A DNA stretch of 64,000 bases, taken from positions 12,812,001 to 12,876,000 of the forward strand of contig AP031354.1 of the NCBI GenBank assembly GCA_037833965.1, in the 5' to 3' direction. Position 1 is the stretch's first letter. Each line of letters begins with the position of its first letter. The DNA comes from Marchantia polymorpha subsp. ruderalis (lineage: Eukaryota; Streptophyta; Marchantiopsida; Marchantiales; Marchantiaceae). Both the position numbers and the translations under genes were made by a program. The notes under the pieces are model-generated. The model was not told where the DNA came from, did not search any database, and saw nothing but the letters and a program-made list of their open reading frames with translations. Shown here piece after piece: positions 34,391 through 47,329 of the stretch.

Positions 34391-36270
34391 TTCCTCCAGT
34401 GCAGGCAACCTCTACCCTCTACCAAACGGCGGAGTTTCTGTGTGATGCTTACACATTCATAGATCACAATCTGCACAAAGACAGAAGTGTTAAAAATCTA
34501 GGAAATGGATATTCCAATGTGCATATCACCCAAGAGCTTGTCTGCTACATCCTTACCTTCCAATATAGTCTTGTGACGGCGAAAGCTTTTGTGATCTCTG
34601 TAAATGACAAGAGGGAAATCTACTCGAAGATTCTATAAATCCATCTCGACAGACAGTTCTCTTAGACAGTTTAAATCTTTGTTCTACGGATCTATGAGTC
34701 TCTGACTTTAGATAATAAATTCCAGATTCCAGCTCTTGGCAAAAGATAGGACTTTATACAATCACGTCAGGCGAGTGAACCTCAGTGAAGAGCGTAATAG
34801 ACCCAGCATTAAACTGATACAACTAGCATCTAACTGAATTTCAAAAGAACGAAAGAGGCAGTTGAGAATTGCTTGAGGAGCTCAATCAAGTGCAATTAAT
34901 AACACCAACAGGCTCTAAAAGACAATTTCTGAAAAGCGCACAGGCCATGATGTTGAGGACAAATGCCCCTCTACATCCCATTCGACTGGCAAATCAGGAA
35001 TTCGACACCTCCAAACAGATTTACAGATGGGCAAAGATCACAGATTGAGCTTCCAAACGGCAGCAAAAACCTCAGGGTCAATGTAAAGAGATGGTGGCAA
35101 ACATTCCAGGCGTACGGAAGCTAGGAAGACACACGGTGCTGAAACTCAGCAAACAAAGGCAGAAGACATCTCTTAGAATTTAATATGTCTCATCAAAAAA
35201 AGAAAAAGATTTTCCACAGCTGGGTGATCAATCAAAATTCAATTCGAATTCACCAGTAGCCAGCGCAAATCATTACCAAATTCACAGGGAGCAATCACAA
35301 ACGCACAGAGACAAAATCCGTCCCTTGTCAAATCCAAGAATTCCTGCTCCTCTCAGAAAAACCCAGAGCCTACAGTATCTCGATCTCTGAGAAGATCGAA
35401 CGGGAACTACGAACCACATCGTCGTCGGTCGACCGCACCGTGAGAGGAGAAGGCAACGGCAGAAACGTACCCTGGAGCAGATGCATTCTCGTGCTCGCTC
35501 CCCTGCTTCGTCTAAATCCACCTCCTGGGCCAAAAGCCCTCCAGTCTCCTTACCATGGTCGAGCGGTCTCAGAACTGCGTCGATTGCCCACAACCGGGTT
35601 ACCCAACCAGGTCTGTACCTCGCCCTTCTCACTGTACAGTAGTTCCCAGTAGCTCGACAGGGAAACGGGACCACAAATCGTTGTGCGGCCCACTGCGGCG
35701 ACCAGTTGGACCAGTTGACGTTGGTATGGTACTGCAACTGTAGTCATACAGACAAACTTCGTAGTTAGGTGACGCAGTTCGTGAGCGCGGTACGAGGAGC
35801 ACACAGTCAGGATCAGCGCAGGGTTTTGTCAATGCATTCAATCCCTTCCCTGCCATCGATGAGCGAGGGAGAGAGCGAGGGCGAGGGCGAATAGGGTTGT
35901 ATTTCAGCAGACGACATTGGACCGAAACTGGAAATTGCATTCATCGGTAAGTGGCTGACTTGGAGCACATTTCGTTTTTGTGGCTGCACAGCTTAGATTG
36001 CTGATTCTTTGGGAGAATTGGGTCTGCTTTCATTCTGAAATTGTCATTCTAATGCACTTGTGAGGGTGAGAGGTTTTGCTCTGCTTCGTTCTGTCTTGTT
36101 TTGGGCAAATTTCTTAGTTTCCGCAATTGTTGCGTCTTTTTCGCCGAGTTTTGAGAAAATGCGGGTGTTCAGATCTGCTGGGCGTGCGTGAGAGTGGTGG
36201 ATTTGGTGTACGAGGCCCTTGAGGTCGAGTACTCTTCTTTTTTCTCGCTCGTTGTGAAGCTTGGAGCGCG
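34391..36270. promoter_or_regulatory. Shared intergenic region between two divergent genes
   Basis: The small conserved gene reads leftward from 34390 and the aspartyl-tRNA synthetase rightward from 36271, so both promoters should lie here. GAGAGCGAGGGCGAGGGCGA at about 35869-35890 is a purine-rich element near the likely 5' end of the synthetase transcript. Open frames at 35282-35737 (-) and 35440-35652 (+) have no domain. Confidence 0.4.
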
Positions 36271-39200
36271 ATGGAAGACGACAAGGTTGCGAAGCCTGTG
36301 GTCGGGGATGTGCCAATGGAAGAAGGTGGAAAGGATGTGAAAGAAGCGAAGAAGAAGGAGAAGAAGGAGAATCCGAAGAATGCCAAGAAAGCCGAGAGGC
36401 AGTTGGCGAGACAGATGGAAGCAGCTGCTGTACAGGAAGTCGTGGATCCGCTAGCTGCGAATTATGGTGAAGTCGAGCTTGTCACACTGCAGAGCGCTAC
36501 GCAATCGGGTAGAAAATGGATCAAAGTCTCACAGCTTGACCAAGAATTGAAAGGACAGACCGTTTTGGTTCGTGGCCGAGTCCACGCTGTACGAGGAAAA
36601 GGCAAGATGGCTTTTCTCGTTGTTAGAGAGTCCGGTTATACGGTTCAATGTTTGGCATCTATTGCTGAAAACATCGTGAGCAAGCAGATGCTCAAGTTCA
36701 TCTCAGGTCTTAACAAGGAATCAATCATTGATGTTGAGGGAGAGGTTTCTGTTCCCCCTGGAGAAATTGCAGGCACTTCTCAGCAGGTATATTGAGTTAT
36801 TATGGTCCATAATCTCTTACAGTTGGAACGTACGGCCACCGAATTGCGTGTTACCTGTTCTAGCTCGGAAAATTTTCAAATTCCTTATTGGGCTTGCATT
36901 TCGTACACGAATTAACGCATGCACTACCGTAAGCGTTAACATATGCGATGAATGATTTCGAAATGCAGGTAGAAATTCAAATCCGGAAGCTGTTCTGTGT
37001 CAGCAAGGCTTTGCCCAGTTTGCCTCTCACTCTTGAAGATGCCTCACGGAGTGAACTTGATTTTGAGAAAGCTGAAAAGGTGAGTCGGTTTTCAACTATG
37101 CACTGGCGTTTCTGTTTCAAGAGATGTTTTGAAGTTTTAGTTGTGAGTCGCAGCAGGACATGATGGACCTCCAGTTTCGACATCTGAGTCTGGCTCCTTC
37201 AGAAACTGAGGTGATTGGGGTGTGTGTAAATTATGCAGGAAGGAAAGCAGTATGTCAAAGTGGGGCAGGACACTCGGCTCAACAACAGAGTCTTAGACTT
37301 GCGAACACCTTGTAACCAAGCAGTATTTCGTGTGCAGTCTCATGTATCTATGGTGAGCTTAATAAGGAAGTGTTTTCAAAAGAAGCGTGCATCTACAGCC
37401 TGTTGTTCGTTCTGAAATGCGATGTGAATATGCTCTCACTGCCTGTTTAATGTCCTGCTTTGGTCATTGGAGCGTTTCCCTCTTTTGATGCTGAGCTGAA
37501 AAACCATCTTTTGAACCGCTTGGCCGTATTCAGTTGTTTCGAGAGTACCTCGTTTCTGAAGATTTTGTTGAAGTACATACTCCTAAGCTGATGGCTGGAG
37601 CGAGTGAGGGAGGATCATCAGTGTTCACCCTGGACTACAAGGGGCAACCTGCCTGTCTAGCTCAGTCACCTCAGTTGCACAAACAAATGGGAATTTGTGC
37701 TGATTTTGGTCGAGTTTTCGAGATTGGTCCTGTTTTCCGCGCGGAAAACTCCTTCACACATCGGCATCTATGTGAATTCACCGGTCTGGATTTGGAGATG
37801 GAAATCAAGGAACATTATTTTGAGGTGATTGTTCCGCCAATCGGTACAGCTAACTGTTTGACTGTATCTTACATGGGAGTATCATTTGTTGATTGCGTTG
37901 CAAACAGTGGATATTTATGTTGACAATATATTTCAATCTCAGTGGGCTACTCGCTTACGTCTTTAATTGTTGCAGGTTATTGATCTTCTCGACAAACTAT
38001 TTGTGCACATTTTTGATGGCTTGAATTCCAAGTGTAAGAAGGAACTGGAAGCTATCAATCAACAATATCCGTTTGAGCCTTTGAAGGTAATTCACAGCTA
38101 GCTGTGCGCACGACTCTGGAATGAGTCCCGCCTGTTGAATCTTGTACGTCAAAGCTTTTGCTAACTTTTGAATGCGTCTAATGCAAGTGATATTTGTTCA
38201 CAGTATCACCGAGAAACTCTACGGTTGACATTCGATGAGGGAGTGCAAATGCTCAAAGTGGGTACCGTGAAACCTTGCAGTTTATCGTTTTTTTTATGTG
38301 TATATTGTATCATTAGATGGTGGATTGTATGTTATTGGAAAGCTTTGTGCTGTCATAACCCAACGTAGCCCTCGTTGAAGAAATTCTTTAGAGTATGATT
38401 ATGTAAAACTGGTGTCTTATTGTTGTAAGAAAATTGGAATAAGTCTTGCGTGGTGTTGGCGGAGCAGGAAGCCGGAACTATTGTTGATCCCATGGGAGAT
38501 CTAAACACCGAGTCTGAGAAGAAATTGGGCCAGCTTGTGAAGGATAAGTAAGTGTAGTTTCAACAAACAAAGTTGCGACGCAACGTTGTCGGCTCACAAT
38601 TTATCTGTACTGATGGCTTTTCTGCAATTTTTGGTGGTATTCTAAAGTTTCGTGTTCTGTTTGGGCACAGGTATGACACGGACTTCTACATTCTACATCG
38701 GTATCCTCTGGCCGTTAGGCCTTTCTACACGATGCCATGTGCTGACGATCCCCGGTATACCAACTCTTTTGACGTCTTCATCAGAGGTAATTAACCTTTG
38801 ACTAGCGTTTGTTTGTCTAGAGTATTGTAACGATCGAAGTGTGCCTGTGGGAGCTTCTCGTTGCCCACGAATGATGTAATATATCATGCCTCTCTGTGCA
38901 CATTTCCTTTAGCACAAGTTCATATACGTTCCATTCGGTGTTATACTCTTGCAGGGGAAGAAATCATTTCGGGAGCACAGCGTGTACATGATGTGGACCT
39001 TCTAACCAAACGAGCCATAGAATGTGGCATCGACGTCAAGTCACTGTCAACGTACATCGATTCATTCAGGTAACGTTGATAGTGAAAGTTTTCAGTATCT
39101 TCTTCCACTGATCTTCCTCAACGAGCTGTGTTTTAATGTAATGCTGGTCTGCTGCAGATACGGTGTTGTTCCACACGGCGGGCTAGGTGTAGGATTGGAG

Positions 39201-39284
39201 CGAGTAGTGATGCTGTTTTGTGCTCTTGGCAACATTCGCAAGACCTCAATGTTCCCTCGTGATCCACAAAGGCTAGCGCCTTGA
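36271..39284 (+). CDS. Aspartyl-tRNA synthetase, cytosolic type, ten exons
   Basis: Class II synthetase charging tRNA-Asp with aspartate. Exons: 36271-36786, 36969-37079, 37239-37352, 37534-37824, 37976-38086, 38204-38257, 38468-38547, 38671-38786, 38955-39069 and 39158-39284. All are GT-AG and in phase, giving 544 aa, close to the ~550 of plant cytosolic forms. Residues 1-50 are the lysine-rich eukaryotic extension. The OB-fold anticodon-binding domain is about 79-190 ([20 protein letters not shown]). The catalytic domain follows, with [14 protein letters not shown], the flipping-loop region SEGGSSVF and QSPQLHKQM. Motif 2 is [21 protein letters not shown] and motif 3 is [12 protein letters not shown]. 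The end [17 protein letters not shown] is the usual eukaryotic AspRS terminus. No transit peptide is seen. The Arabidopsis orthologue would be IBI1, but that function is not shown here. Confidence 0.96.
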
Positions 39285-42106
39285 AGAATTGACCTCTGAT
39301 ACCCGTAAGTGCTCACGCGCTGGGGTTTTTGGCAGCACCAGCATTGAAATATAAATGCAATATACGAGTCCATTTTTTCAAATCAACAATTGGAAACCGC
39401 TTATTTTACCTTAAGGCATGTCAGATGAATTTGGTGTAATGATTAACCTTCCAAGTTTTTCTTTCAATCGTGGAACAAAGTGGTTTTGCTTGTAGAGTTG
39501 TCGAAATTCTTGAAGTACTAGGGACTCAAAGTGAATGATAGTTTTCGCCTGTCGATGTGGTTTACAGAAGAGGCTGAAATACCTGTCTTATGTCAAGATG
39601 AGCAACAAAAGTAATTGGCAGATGTGTTGTTCTTAACACAAAACTGCTCTCCTAGGTTTGATTTATACACTTGCTCTCTGTAGGGATCTAAGTTTTTAGT
39701 GCCTCAATCCTTGTGAAGGTTGTTCTTTATCGTGGGTTGCAGTTTCTTCGTTTATTTGTCATGTGGATAGGGTCAGGCTTGAAATTAGGACAGGGAACGA
39801 ATCAATAACCTAAGCTTCAATCGCCTGGTTAATTTTGGGTTAGGGTAGGTCACAGGCCTTTGTGCACGAGATTACAAATCATCGCGTCTTCCAGTACATT
39901 GCAGATGTAGTATTCGACATGATGCTTGAAGATATGTGAACAACTGCAGGCTGTGGAGATAATTATTAATTACAAGCATGAAGACGTAGTATCGTAGCCA
40001 CAGTTGTGCATGATTTAAGTACGAGGTTCAGAACCTTTCTTTTAGGCAATGCCTTCTCCATATCGTGATGAGTACACTACGCTGTATGATCACGATTGGA
40101 AAAGGCATTGCCCATGCCTTGTTCGACTCAACTTTGTGCCACGGTGTCATGGCTTCATGTCTCGCTTTTATAAATATATTCATATCTTCTTCCAGTGAAG
40201 AAAGACGGAAAATTTTGAGTGAAACGTGTTATATGCAACCAGTTTTCTTTGTGCTTTGTACAGCATGCTCATCGCAGTGGCTTCCTGAAGTGCAAGGATC
40301 AGATGCCTATGCATGCATATGGCTTACTTCTCTTACACTTTCTGTGCTATACATCTTGTCTTGGATGTGATCATGTAACACCGTGTAAATAGTGCTCTCA
40401 CTCGCTCCATGATTTCCCCAAGTTTCTTTGTCCAGATCTCAACCCATTGGATCATCTCATTCCTATTAGGCGTCATAGTTTCATAGTGTACAGACGGTAC
40501 CTTCTGCACCCGCTGACGTTTCTATCGTAGTGATGGTTTTCATTCGCACGTCTTGGATGGTGCTAAACGTTTCAAATCTACAGTTCGTGATCCATTCACT
40601 TCCTCTCTTTCGCTACCGGAGGCTTTTGTGCTTGATTTCACGATGCAACTTCTCTGCCTGTAGAATAATACTAATAATCCACTCATGCGATCAAAAGTGG
40701 TCTTAGAAATATTCCATTCCACTTGTTTTGTTGCGTTGGTTTTGATTATCATCCTCGAACCTGCTCTGCAATTTCGAGGAGAAAAGATATTAAAAACGAT
40801 AAATAGTGGGTAAGTGTCTTTTGTGCGCATCTGCAATTGCCATTACACAGATTGATTTCGTACCGACTTCACACGTTCGCAGTACACCACACGAACAACA
40901 GTAAAAATTCATAGATTCTAGTCACAGTGAAAGACATCATATGCCATACCTATTTCTGAAAGGTTTCACACTCCACACTCTGTACTAGTGAAGACAAACC
41001 CCTGTTTTCATCACATTGATAGAGAAATGAAGGCTTCATGTTTGACAGGAGTTCCCGGCGGATGAAGCCCTTCTGTGTTCACATTGTGCCGTGCGTCTTA
41101 CCACAACCGACAGTGACAATCAAATAAGCTTTTGGTTCGAGTTCAAGTTTCAACCACTAAGTACTGAAATCTGATCTACAGCACATAATGCGGTTAGGTG
41201 CAAGATGTTTCAGTACGCTGATTAGTCGAAGCATGATTTCCAGTTGTGAAACGTGAAACCGGGTCATCGAATTCTTCGAAGAATCAAAAGTGGACTATCG
41301 TTCAAGGTAACAGAACTATATATGTGCAGTCCTCGTTCCTACTCTTAAGGAAGTGCCTTACGTGACGAAAGATGTTCGGATTGCGTAAGTTCCTCAGGAC
41401 AGAGTTCTCAATCTGACTGTACAATCACAAAACTGATATTTCGGTGTCACAGTGGATTTCATTGGAAATAAAGGAGTAGGGAAAGTTCTAGTTACAATGT
41501 TGGACCCTGTAGAAGAGTGTAGTTTCAACTTTGGCCTCTGCAATTCAGTTAAGACTTTATATGTAACAAAGACGGCTAGAACTCAGGCCAGCAATATATC
41601 CATATCCTCCAATATATTGCACTAGTGCTGTACCTCGTGAATATGCCGATGTGTGCGTAATGTATGAGAAAATCAGACTTCCCCAATTGTAATGGGGAAA
41701 GAAGCCCAGAATTCCTCATCTAGCAGCAACCACCGACCGAGGGATCGACGGCATGAGTTTGAGGCTCTGTTGTCGTCGCCACTGTCAAATACTCCCTACC
41801 TGCATTCTCAAAAGATCATCTGCGTTCCATCGTGAACGAAAAATTCTTCATAGCAGTACCCAGAATGCGGGACAGTTTCTCAATCCGTGGACAATTTCTG
41901 TCCGTGTAGTTAGAATAAAAAGAATGAATTGCTGTACACAGGGTGGCAAGGCGCTCAAGTAAGCGCCTTGCTTGAATACATCAATGGTCCTAAATACTAA
42001 CCTAACAGTCCCGATTACCACCTAGAAAACTGTGGTTAACACAAACATGTCTACTGATCTAAATTTGGCTATCTTTAGTTCCCTCGGACTCATAAGTACT
42101 TCTAAC
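39285..42106. other. 3' flank of AspRS and spacer
   Basis: The AspRS 3' untranslated region starts here. Apart from a microRNA-like hairpin at 40045-40112, I see no gene. Frames at 40065-40370 (+) and 40540-40836 (-) lack motifs. A copia LTR of the minus-strand element probably extends leftward from 42107, but its outer end is not defined. Confidence 0.45.
40045..40112. ncRNA. MicroRNA-precursor-like hairpin (candidate)
   Basis: Arms GGCAATGCCTTCTCCATATC + GTGAT (40045-40069) and ATCACGATTGGAAAAGGCAT + TGCC (40089-40112) pair with one mismatch and one small bulge. The loop of 19 bases lies between. Arm length and near-perfect pairing are in the range of plant microRNA or young inverted-repeat foldbacks. 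It matches no conserved miRNA I can recall. A small MITE is the alternative. Confidence 0.35.
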
Positions 42107-45037
42107 ATATTCAATAGGGAATGTTTCTATTAGTGACGGCATTGGAAACTAGTGCCCGTATTATAGACCTTGCATAGATCGAACTCCCATAGCATGTATT
42201 TGATGTTCAAACTTGGGGGAGGCAGCGGTTTAGTGAGTAAATCTGCAGTGTTATTGTCCATATGAATATAATCAAGCGCTATCTCCCCTTCCAAAACACG
42301 TTCTCTAATAAAGTGATGTTTTGCCTCAATGTGCTTGGTTTTAGCATGAAAAACTGGATTTCGAGCAAGTTTGATTGCACCCTGATTATCCCAGGATAGA
42401 TGCATGTAAGCCTTGGTTGGAGTAGCAGCGGTCTTGAGGTCTTGATGAACTTGGCTGTCGGCACAGCCGATTGGAACTTGAGCTGGAGGCAGTTGAGCTC
42501 TTGAAGCAAACGTCGCATGTAGACAGCCTCCTTGGCATCCTCGGAAAGCGCCTTATATTCTGCTTCGGTAGTAGTGTGTGAGACAGTGGGCTGTTGCTTG
42601 CTTGCCCAAACAATAGTTCCAGAACCGAGTTGGAATAGGTAGGCACCAATTGACCGCCGAATGTTTTTTTCAACTGAGATCATCTGCATTTGTGAAACCT
42701 CGGAGCTGTAAAGGAGTGCCACTCTGGTACAAAATGCCATAGTACTTATGTATGTGAATCAGAGCTAGCCAGTGTGATTTCTTAGGGGAATGCATGAATC
42801 TACTAACCAGACTCACAGCATATGAGAGATCGGGTCGAGTATGACATAAGTAGATAAGTTTACCAACCAGGTGACAAAATTGGGATGCATCAACTGAGGG
42901 CGCAGAGTTGTCAGCCTCAAGAACAATACCCATTAGTAGCGGAATGGTCTCGGTCATACCATCAAAGATGCATGCGTCAGACAACAATTCGATTGTGTAC
43001 TTTTGTTGATGCAAAAATAGATCACCATTAGCGGACCGGTTAAAGTCAATCCCAAGGTAACGATTGATCAAACCCAGGTCTTTCATCTTATACTTAGCAC
43101 CCAACTGAAGTCTGATTTCTACAACTCTCGTGTTACTACTGCCGAAGATGAGAAGGTCATCTACATATAGCATGAGCATAGTAATTGTAGAACCTTCTCG
43201 GAGAAAATACAAATTCAAATCAAGGTGGCTACGGTGCCAGTCAGAGGTACAAAGGTAGGTATCTATCTCGGCATTACATTCTCTGGGGGATTGTTTCAAG
43301 CCTTATATGGATATGAGAATACCACATATCTTGTCTTCGTGACCCTCAACTTCAAAACCGGGAGGTTGTTGCATATATACAACCTCCTTAAGCTTTCCAT
43401 TAAGAAATGCAGTTATAACATACATGTGGTGGATGTCCCTTACTAGAGATATTACAAGGGCAATCATAGCTCGCAAGGTAGATCAGCAAATGACGAAAGC
43501 AAAAGTTTCAGTTGAAGTTGACACCAAACCGTTGCTCAGATCTTGAGCAACCAATCTGGCTTTTAATCTAATGCGCTTAGCGTTGGTCTCTTGATTGGTT
43601 TTATAAAACTAGGAGAGTGTAGAGCCTTGCATCCAGGGGGAGGTGAAATTAACTCCCAGGTCAGATTTCAACCAAGGAATCAAACTCTTCATGCATAGCA
43701 CATTGCCAGCCTTTGTGATGTTTAGCCAAATTGAACAAACTTTTATCATCCACCATCTAAGTTGATTTGACCAAGTTAAGAAACTTCTTACGTGTCATGT
43801 GAAATTGATCGTAGTTACTAGGCAGCGTGCGATTTTAGAAGGGATTGCGCCTTGGTATTGTGCCGTGAGAAGTTGATAACAACTTTGCCGATGATTGAGG
43901 GTAGCTCGCAGAAAGATCATGAACCTCTGATGGAAGAAATTTTGGCCGTGGTGGTGATGCCAGACTCGTTGTGGGCAGCTCGGTCACCGGTTTGTCTTCG
44001 TAGTCATCCATATCACAAAAGACATCAGAAAATTCATGTTGGGCCTTAAAAATGCATGGTGTGTCTTCAAAGAAACCAACATCGTTGAAAATTACTACCT
44101 TACTAGCAGTTGGGTTCCAACAACGGTAGTCACGGAAGTTTTCATCATAACCAAGTAGTACTCCGGGAAATGCTTTTACCTCCGATTTAGTTTGCTTTGC
44201 CTGAAGTATATGCACGTATACAACGCATCCAATTGTTCAAAGATGTGAAAGATTGGGTACACAAACAAACATATTTTTGCAGGTAGTAGACAAATGTAGT
44301 GTTTAAATATCACGTCTATTACGTACATAGTTGATCGCTCGTATTGTCTCTGTCCAGAGATGGGCAAGGAACTTACAAGAGTTGAAGATACATCAAGCAT
44401 ATTCAATAAGTGTACGAATCTTTCACTTAGATTCTCCATTCAGATGCGGAGTGTAGGACGTAGTCAGTTGGAGATGGATGTCTTTACTAGAAAAATAGTC
44501 TTCGAAGGAAGTCGAGGTGTATTCGTTGCTTGATGTGAGCAAATGTTGGAGACTTTATGTGACCAGTCATGGTCACAAAAGCTAAGATTAGCAACCTTAT
44601 GCGGAAAGGAAGTTATCACAAGGGCAACAAAATGTTGGAACAAGGTAAGAGTTTCGCTCTTTGGCTTGAGAAAATACAACCAGGTAAATCGTGAAAAACC
44701 CTCGGTGAAAGTGAGTACATAACACCAACCAGTAGATCGTAGCGGACCACACAGATTGCTATGTATGAGCTCGAGAGGCTTGATAGCTCGTTTCGCTAAT
44801 GTCTTCACCTTGGTAGAGCGATGATGTTTGTTGAGGACACAATATTCACATTGTCGTTCCTTCTCGACCTCTAGGTAAGTCACGACATCCACAAGATTTT
44901 TTTCAATCATGTGGTGGGCAGTCTGATAATTCAGGTGACATATTCTCTTGTGCCACAGATCGGTAGAGTCCACATGCGTCGAAGGGATTGATGGGATCTT
45001 AAAAAAACGCCAACAAATTCGGGAAGATTTGGAGGGC
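42107..45037 (-). mobile_element. Ty1/copia retrotransposon, 3' part (integrase to RNase H), degenerate
   Basis: Going leftward on the minus strand, it starts with the GAG-pre-integrase zinc motif (LWHKRICHLNYQ, later CEYCVLNKH) and integrase core (~44.5-44.98 kb). An integrase tail follows near 43.9-44.2 kb. Reverse transcriptase has YVDDLLIFGS near 43.16 kb and VGKLIYLCHTRPDLSYAV near 42.85 kb. RNase H has VSHTTTEAEYKALSEDAKEA, then HIEAKHHFIRE and TADLLTKPLP, ending near 42.13 kb. TGTTAGAAG at 42107, read on the minus strand, looks like the start of the 3' LTR. Multiple frameshifts and stops make it inactive. Its 5' part continues at 51103-51410 beyond the inserted chromovirus. Confidence 0.85.
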
Positions 45038-45042
45038 TTGGG
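45038..45042 (+). repeat. Target-site duplication, left copy (TTGGG)
   Basis: TTGGG directly precedes the 5' LTR and is repeated directly after the 3' LTR at 51098-51102. Five bases is the usual size for Ty3/gypsy integration. Confidence 0.92.
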
Positions 45043-45462
45043 TGTAACCATCTTTAGTTAGTTAGAACTAAAGTAGGGGTTACTCTAAATATTGATGTAG
45101 ATACTTTAGTGTGCACTAGTCATAGCTGCCACGTCAGCGATCCGCGCACTTGGTAGTTACACAGTGGATGTGTTAGTTGACAGTGCCACGTCAGCAATCC
45201 GTGTACTTGTAGGTAAAGATTGAGTGTGTTAGTTAGTGTGTTAGTTGGATTCGTCATGTCAGCGATCCGTGTGCTTGATAGGGTTACCCGCCACGTCATC
45301 CATCCACTAGGAGTGGGATGGATGGTGGGGATTAGATCTCATCTCCTTGTACTTGTTGGTGAGAGCTATATAAGGGAGAGGAGAACCATTGTTGGGATCT
45401 CTCATCTTCAGAGTTTACGTTTCTATCTTCGAGTGAGCTTCTCTCTAAACCCTAGTGTTACA
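45043..45462 (+). repeat. 5' LTR of the chromovirus
   Basis: Begins TGTAACCATC and ends AGTGTTACA. A TATA box (TATATAAG) lies at 45367-45374. Three ~24-bp copies of CCACGTCAGCGATCCG followed by a GCACTTG-like end lie at 45129, 45186 and 45254, plus a partial copy at 45291. Confidence 0.95.
45367..45374 (+). promoter_or_regulatory. TATA box in the 5' LTR
   Basis: TATATAAG, about 88 bases before the LTR end. The same site is in the 3' LTR at 51002-51009. Confidence 0.7.
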
Positions 45463-45463
45463 A

Positions 45464-45476
45464 TGGTATCCGAGCT
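45464..45476 (+). other. Primer-binding site (tRNA-iMet type)
   Basis: TGGTATCCGAGCT starts two bases after the 5' LTR. It matches the common plant primer-binding site TGGTATCAGAGC with one change. Confidence 0.85.
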
Positions 45477-46076
45477 ACCTTGCTCTTTCCTTGAGTGTGG
45501 ATTACCCCTCATGGAATAGCAAGTGAGTGATGATGGAGTGTAGTCTTGGAAGTGTATAGAGGCTGGCAGAGGTCATTCATCTACATGTAGAGAGAAGTGG
45601 AAGGGGAAAATTGTGGTTTTGCAGATATGGACGGGATTGACAGGAATCGAGTACCGCATTCGCCAATTCCTAATCTATTCGATATTCACCTTCGTTGCAT
45701 GGAGAAACATCATTTTCGGATGTACCTTGTGGCTTGTTGGGGTGCAGATTTTATGACTAGAGTGATGGACTCAATAGTGCCACTGATTATTCCAATAGTT
45801 ACTTATGGAGAGACTTGGGATTGTACTATATACATTCTAAACTGAATGTTTCATGGATTTGAATCGTGAACCATCTGTTCCGGTTCGATTCAGCACTTAT
45901 GTAGAAATTAGAACAGTATACAGACAAAAGAGTATATGGAGAGATTTTCTTGTGAGGAATTATGGAGAGGAGTACTATAGAGCTGTGATAGAAACACCTG
46001 TACCTTTTGTGACTCCTTTGTTGAGAGGTCACATAGTGATCATACTCACTTTGTATTAGAGGGAGTGTGAGAAAGC

Positions 46077-47242
46077 ATGGGGACATCAATTGATATGGGT
46101 GAGGTTCTCAATGCAATCATGGCGGAGATGAAGGAGTTGAGAAAAGCGACACTAGATGGGCATACCAAGCAGCAAGCCATGGAAGATAAAATCTTTGCAT
46201 TGGAGAATGAGAAAGGAGAGAGAGAGAGAGAGTTGGAGAGATGGAAGTTGAACCTCAAGTTCAAGCTTCCCAAGTTCAGCCAGAACCAACTCCTATTGAT
46301 GCAGCAGAGGCAAATAGGAGGCGTCTTCAAGAGATTGAAGATCAAGCAAATCTTTTGCTTCGAATGGGAAAATCCTGTTAGGTGGAAGCTTACAAAGGGA
46401 GTAGAGCAATAGGAGTGTTAGAAGGATGGATTATGAGTATGAATATTCATTTATCCCATTTTCATGTTTCTGATTATATTGCAGGAATGTTCATGAGATC
46501 TTATCTTACGGATAAGTCTCTCACATAATACACAACATGTGAAAGAATGCTTTCAGAACGAGGTGCTACCATTTCGTGGAGTGAAATGCAGGAAGGACTT
46601 CCGCAAAATTTTCAAGCGGTGGATTCTCTTCAAACTGCAAGAATGAAGTTGTGGGATCTGAAGCAGAAAGGAGGTATTCATGAGTACATTGAAGAATTTC
46701 GTGATCTTCAAGTATCTATAATGGATATGAATGGAGCTGAAGCCTTGGACGTGTTCAAACGAGGCTTGAAGGATCGAATTCGAAAGGAGGTGATGGTAAA
46801 CAATCCATCTACTGTGAATGAAGCAATCGCAATTGCTCAACAAATTTCGGGTGCTTTTGGTGTCACACACGGTGAACCAGTAAGCAATTTTTGAGATCCA
46901 TCTGGTCCAAAACCGATAGAGTTGGGAAACCTTCGACGTAGAGAAGGTTTTGCACCAACAAGAGTACCACCACCAAGATTTGGAGGTGAGATTCAGCTAC
47001 CAAGAGTTCCAAATTTGCAAGAAGGTTATGCAAATAACGGAATGGTTCGAGGAGGAGCTGGAATCCGTGACAATCGTCAATGCTATGCATGTGGACGAAT
47101 GGATCACATAGCCAAGTTTTGTCGAGTTCGGCCGACACAACAAGGAGAATGGCCCATGCAGCGACGACCGTTCAACAATATGGAGGTAATAGAGTATGAA
47201 GAGGTGGAGGAAGCAGTTTCGGGAAACGAAGATCACCAGTAA
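46077..47242 (+). pseudogene. Chromovirus gag, interrupted
   Basis: From ATG 46077 a coiled-coil-like acidic/basic segment runs to a stop at 46412. The capsid-like part follows at about 46500-46894. The nucleocapsid has one zinc knuckle, CYACGRMDHIAKFC (47081-47122). Stops at 46526-46528 and 46892-46894, and a frame change near 46.4 kb, break the frame. The 45463-46076 leader holds two further short frames of unknown role. Confidence 0.8.
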
Positions 47243-47329
47243 TCTTGACTCGCGGCCTTACTGGTTCTACAAAGCGAAGAAAAGGCGAGGTTGGAAGAAG
47301 TCAATTGTTGGGAGCTCATGGAAGGAGTA

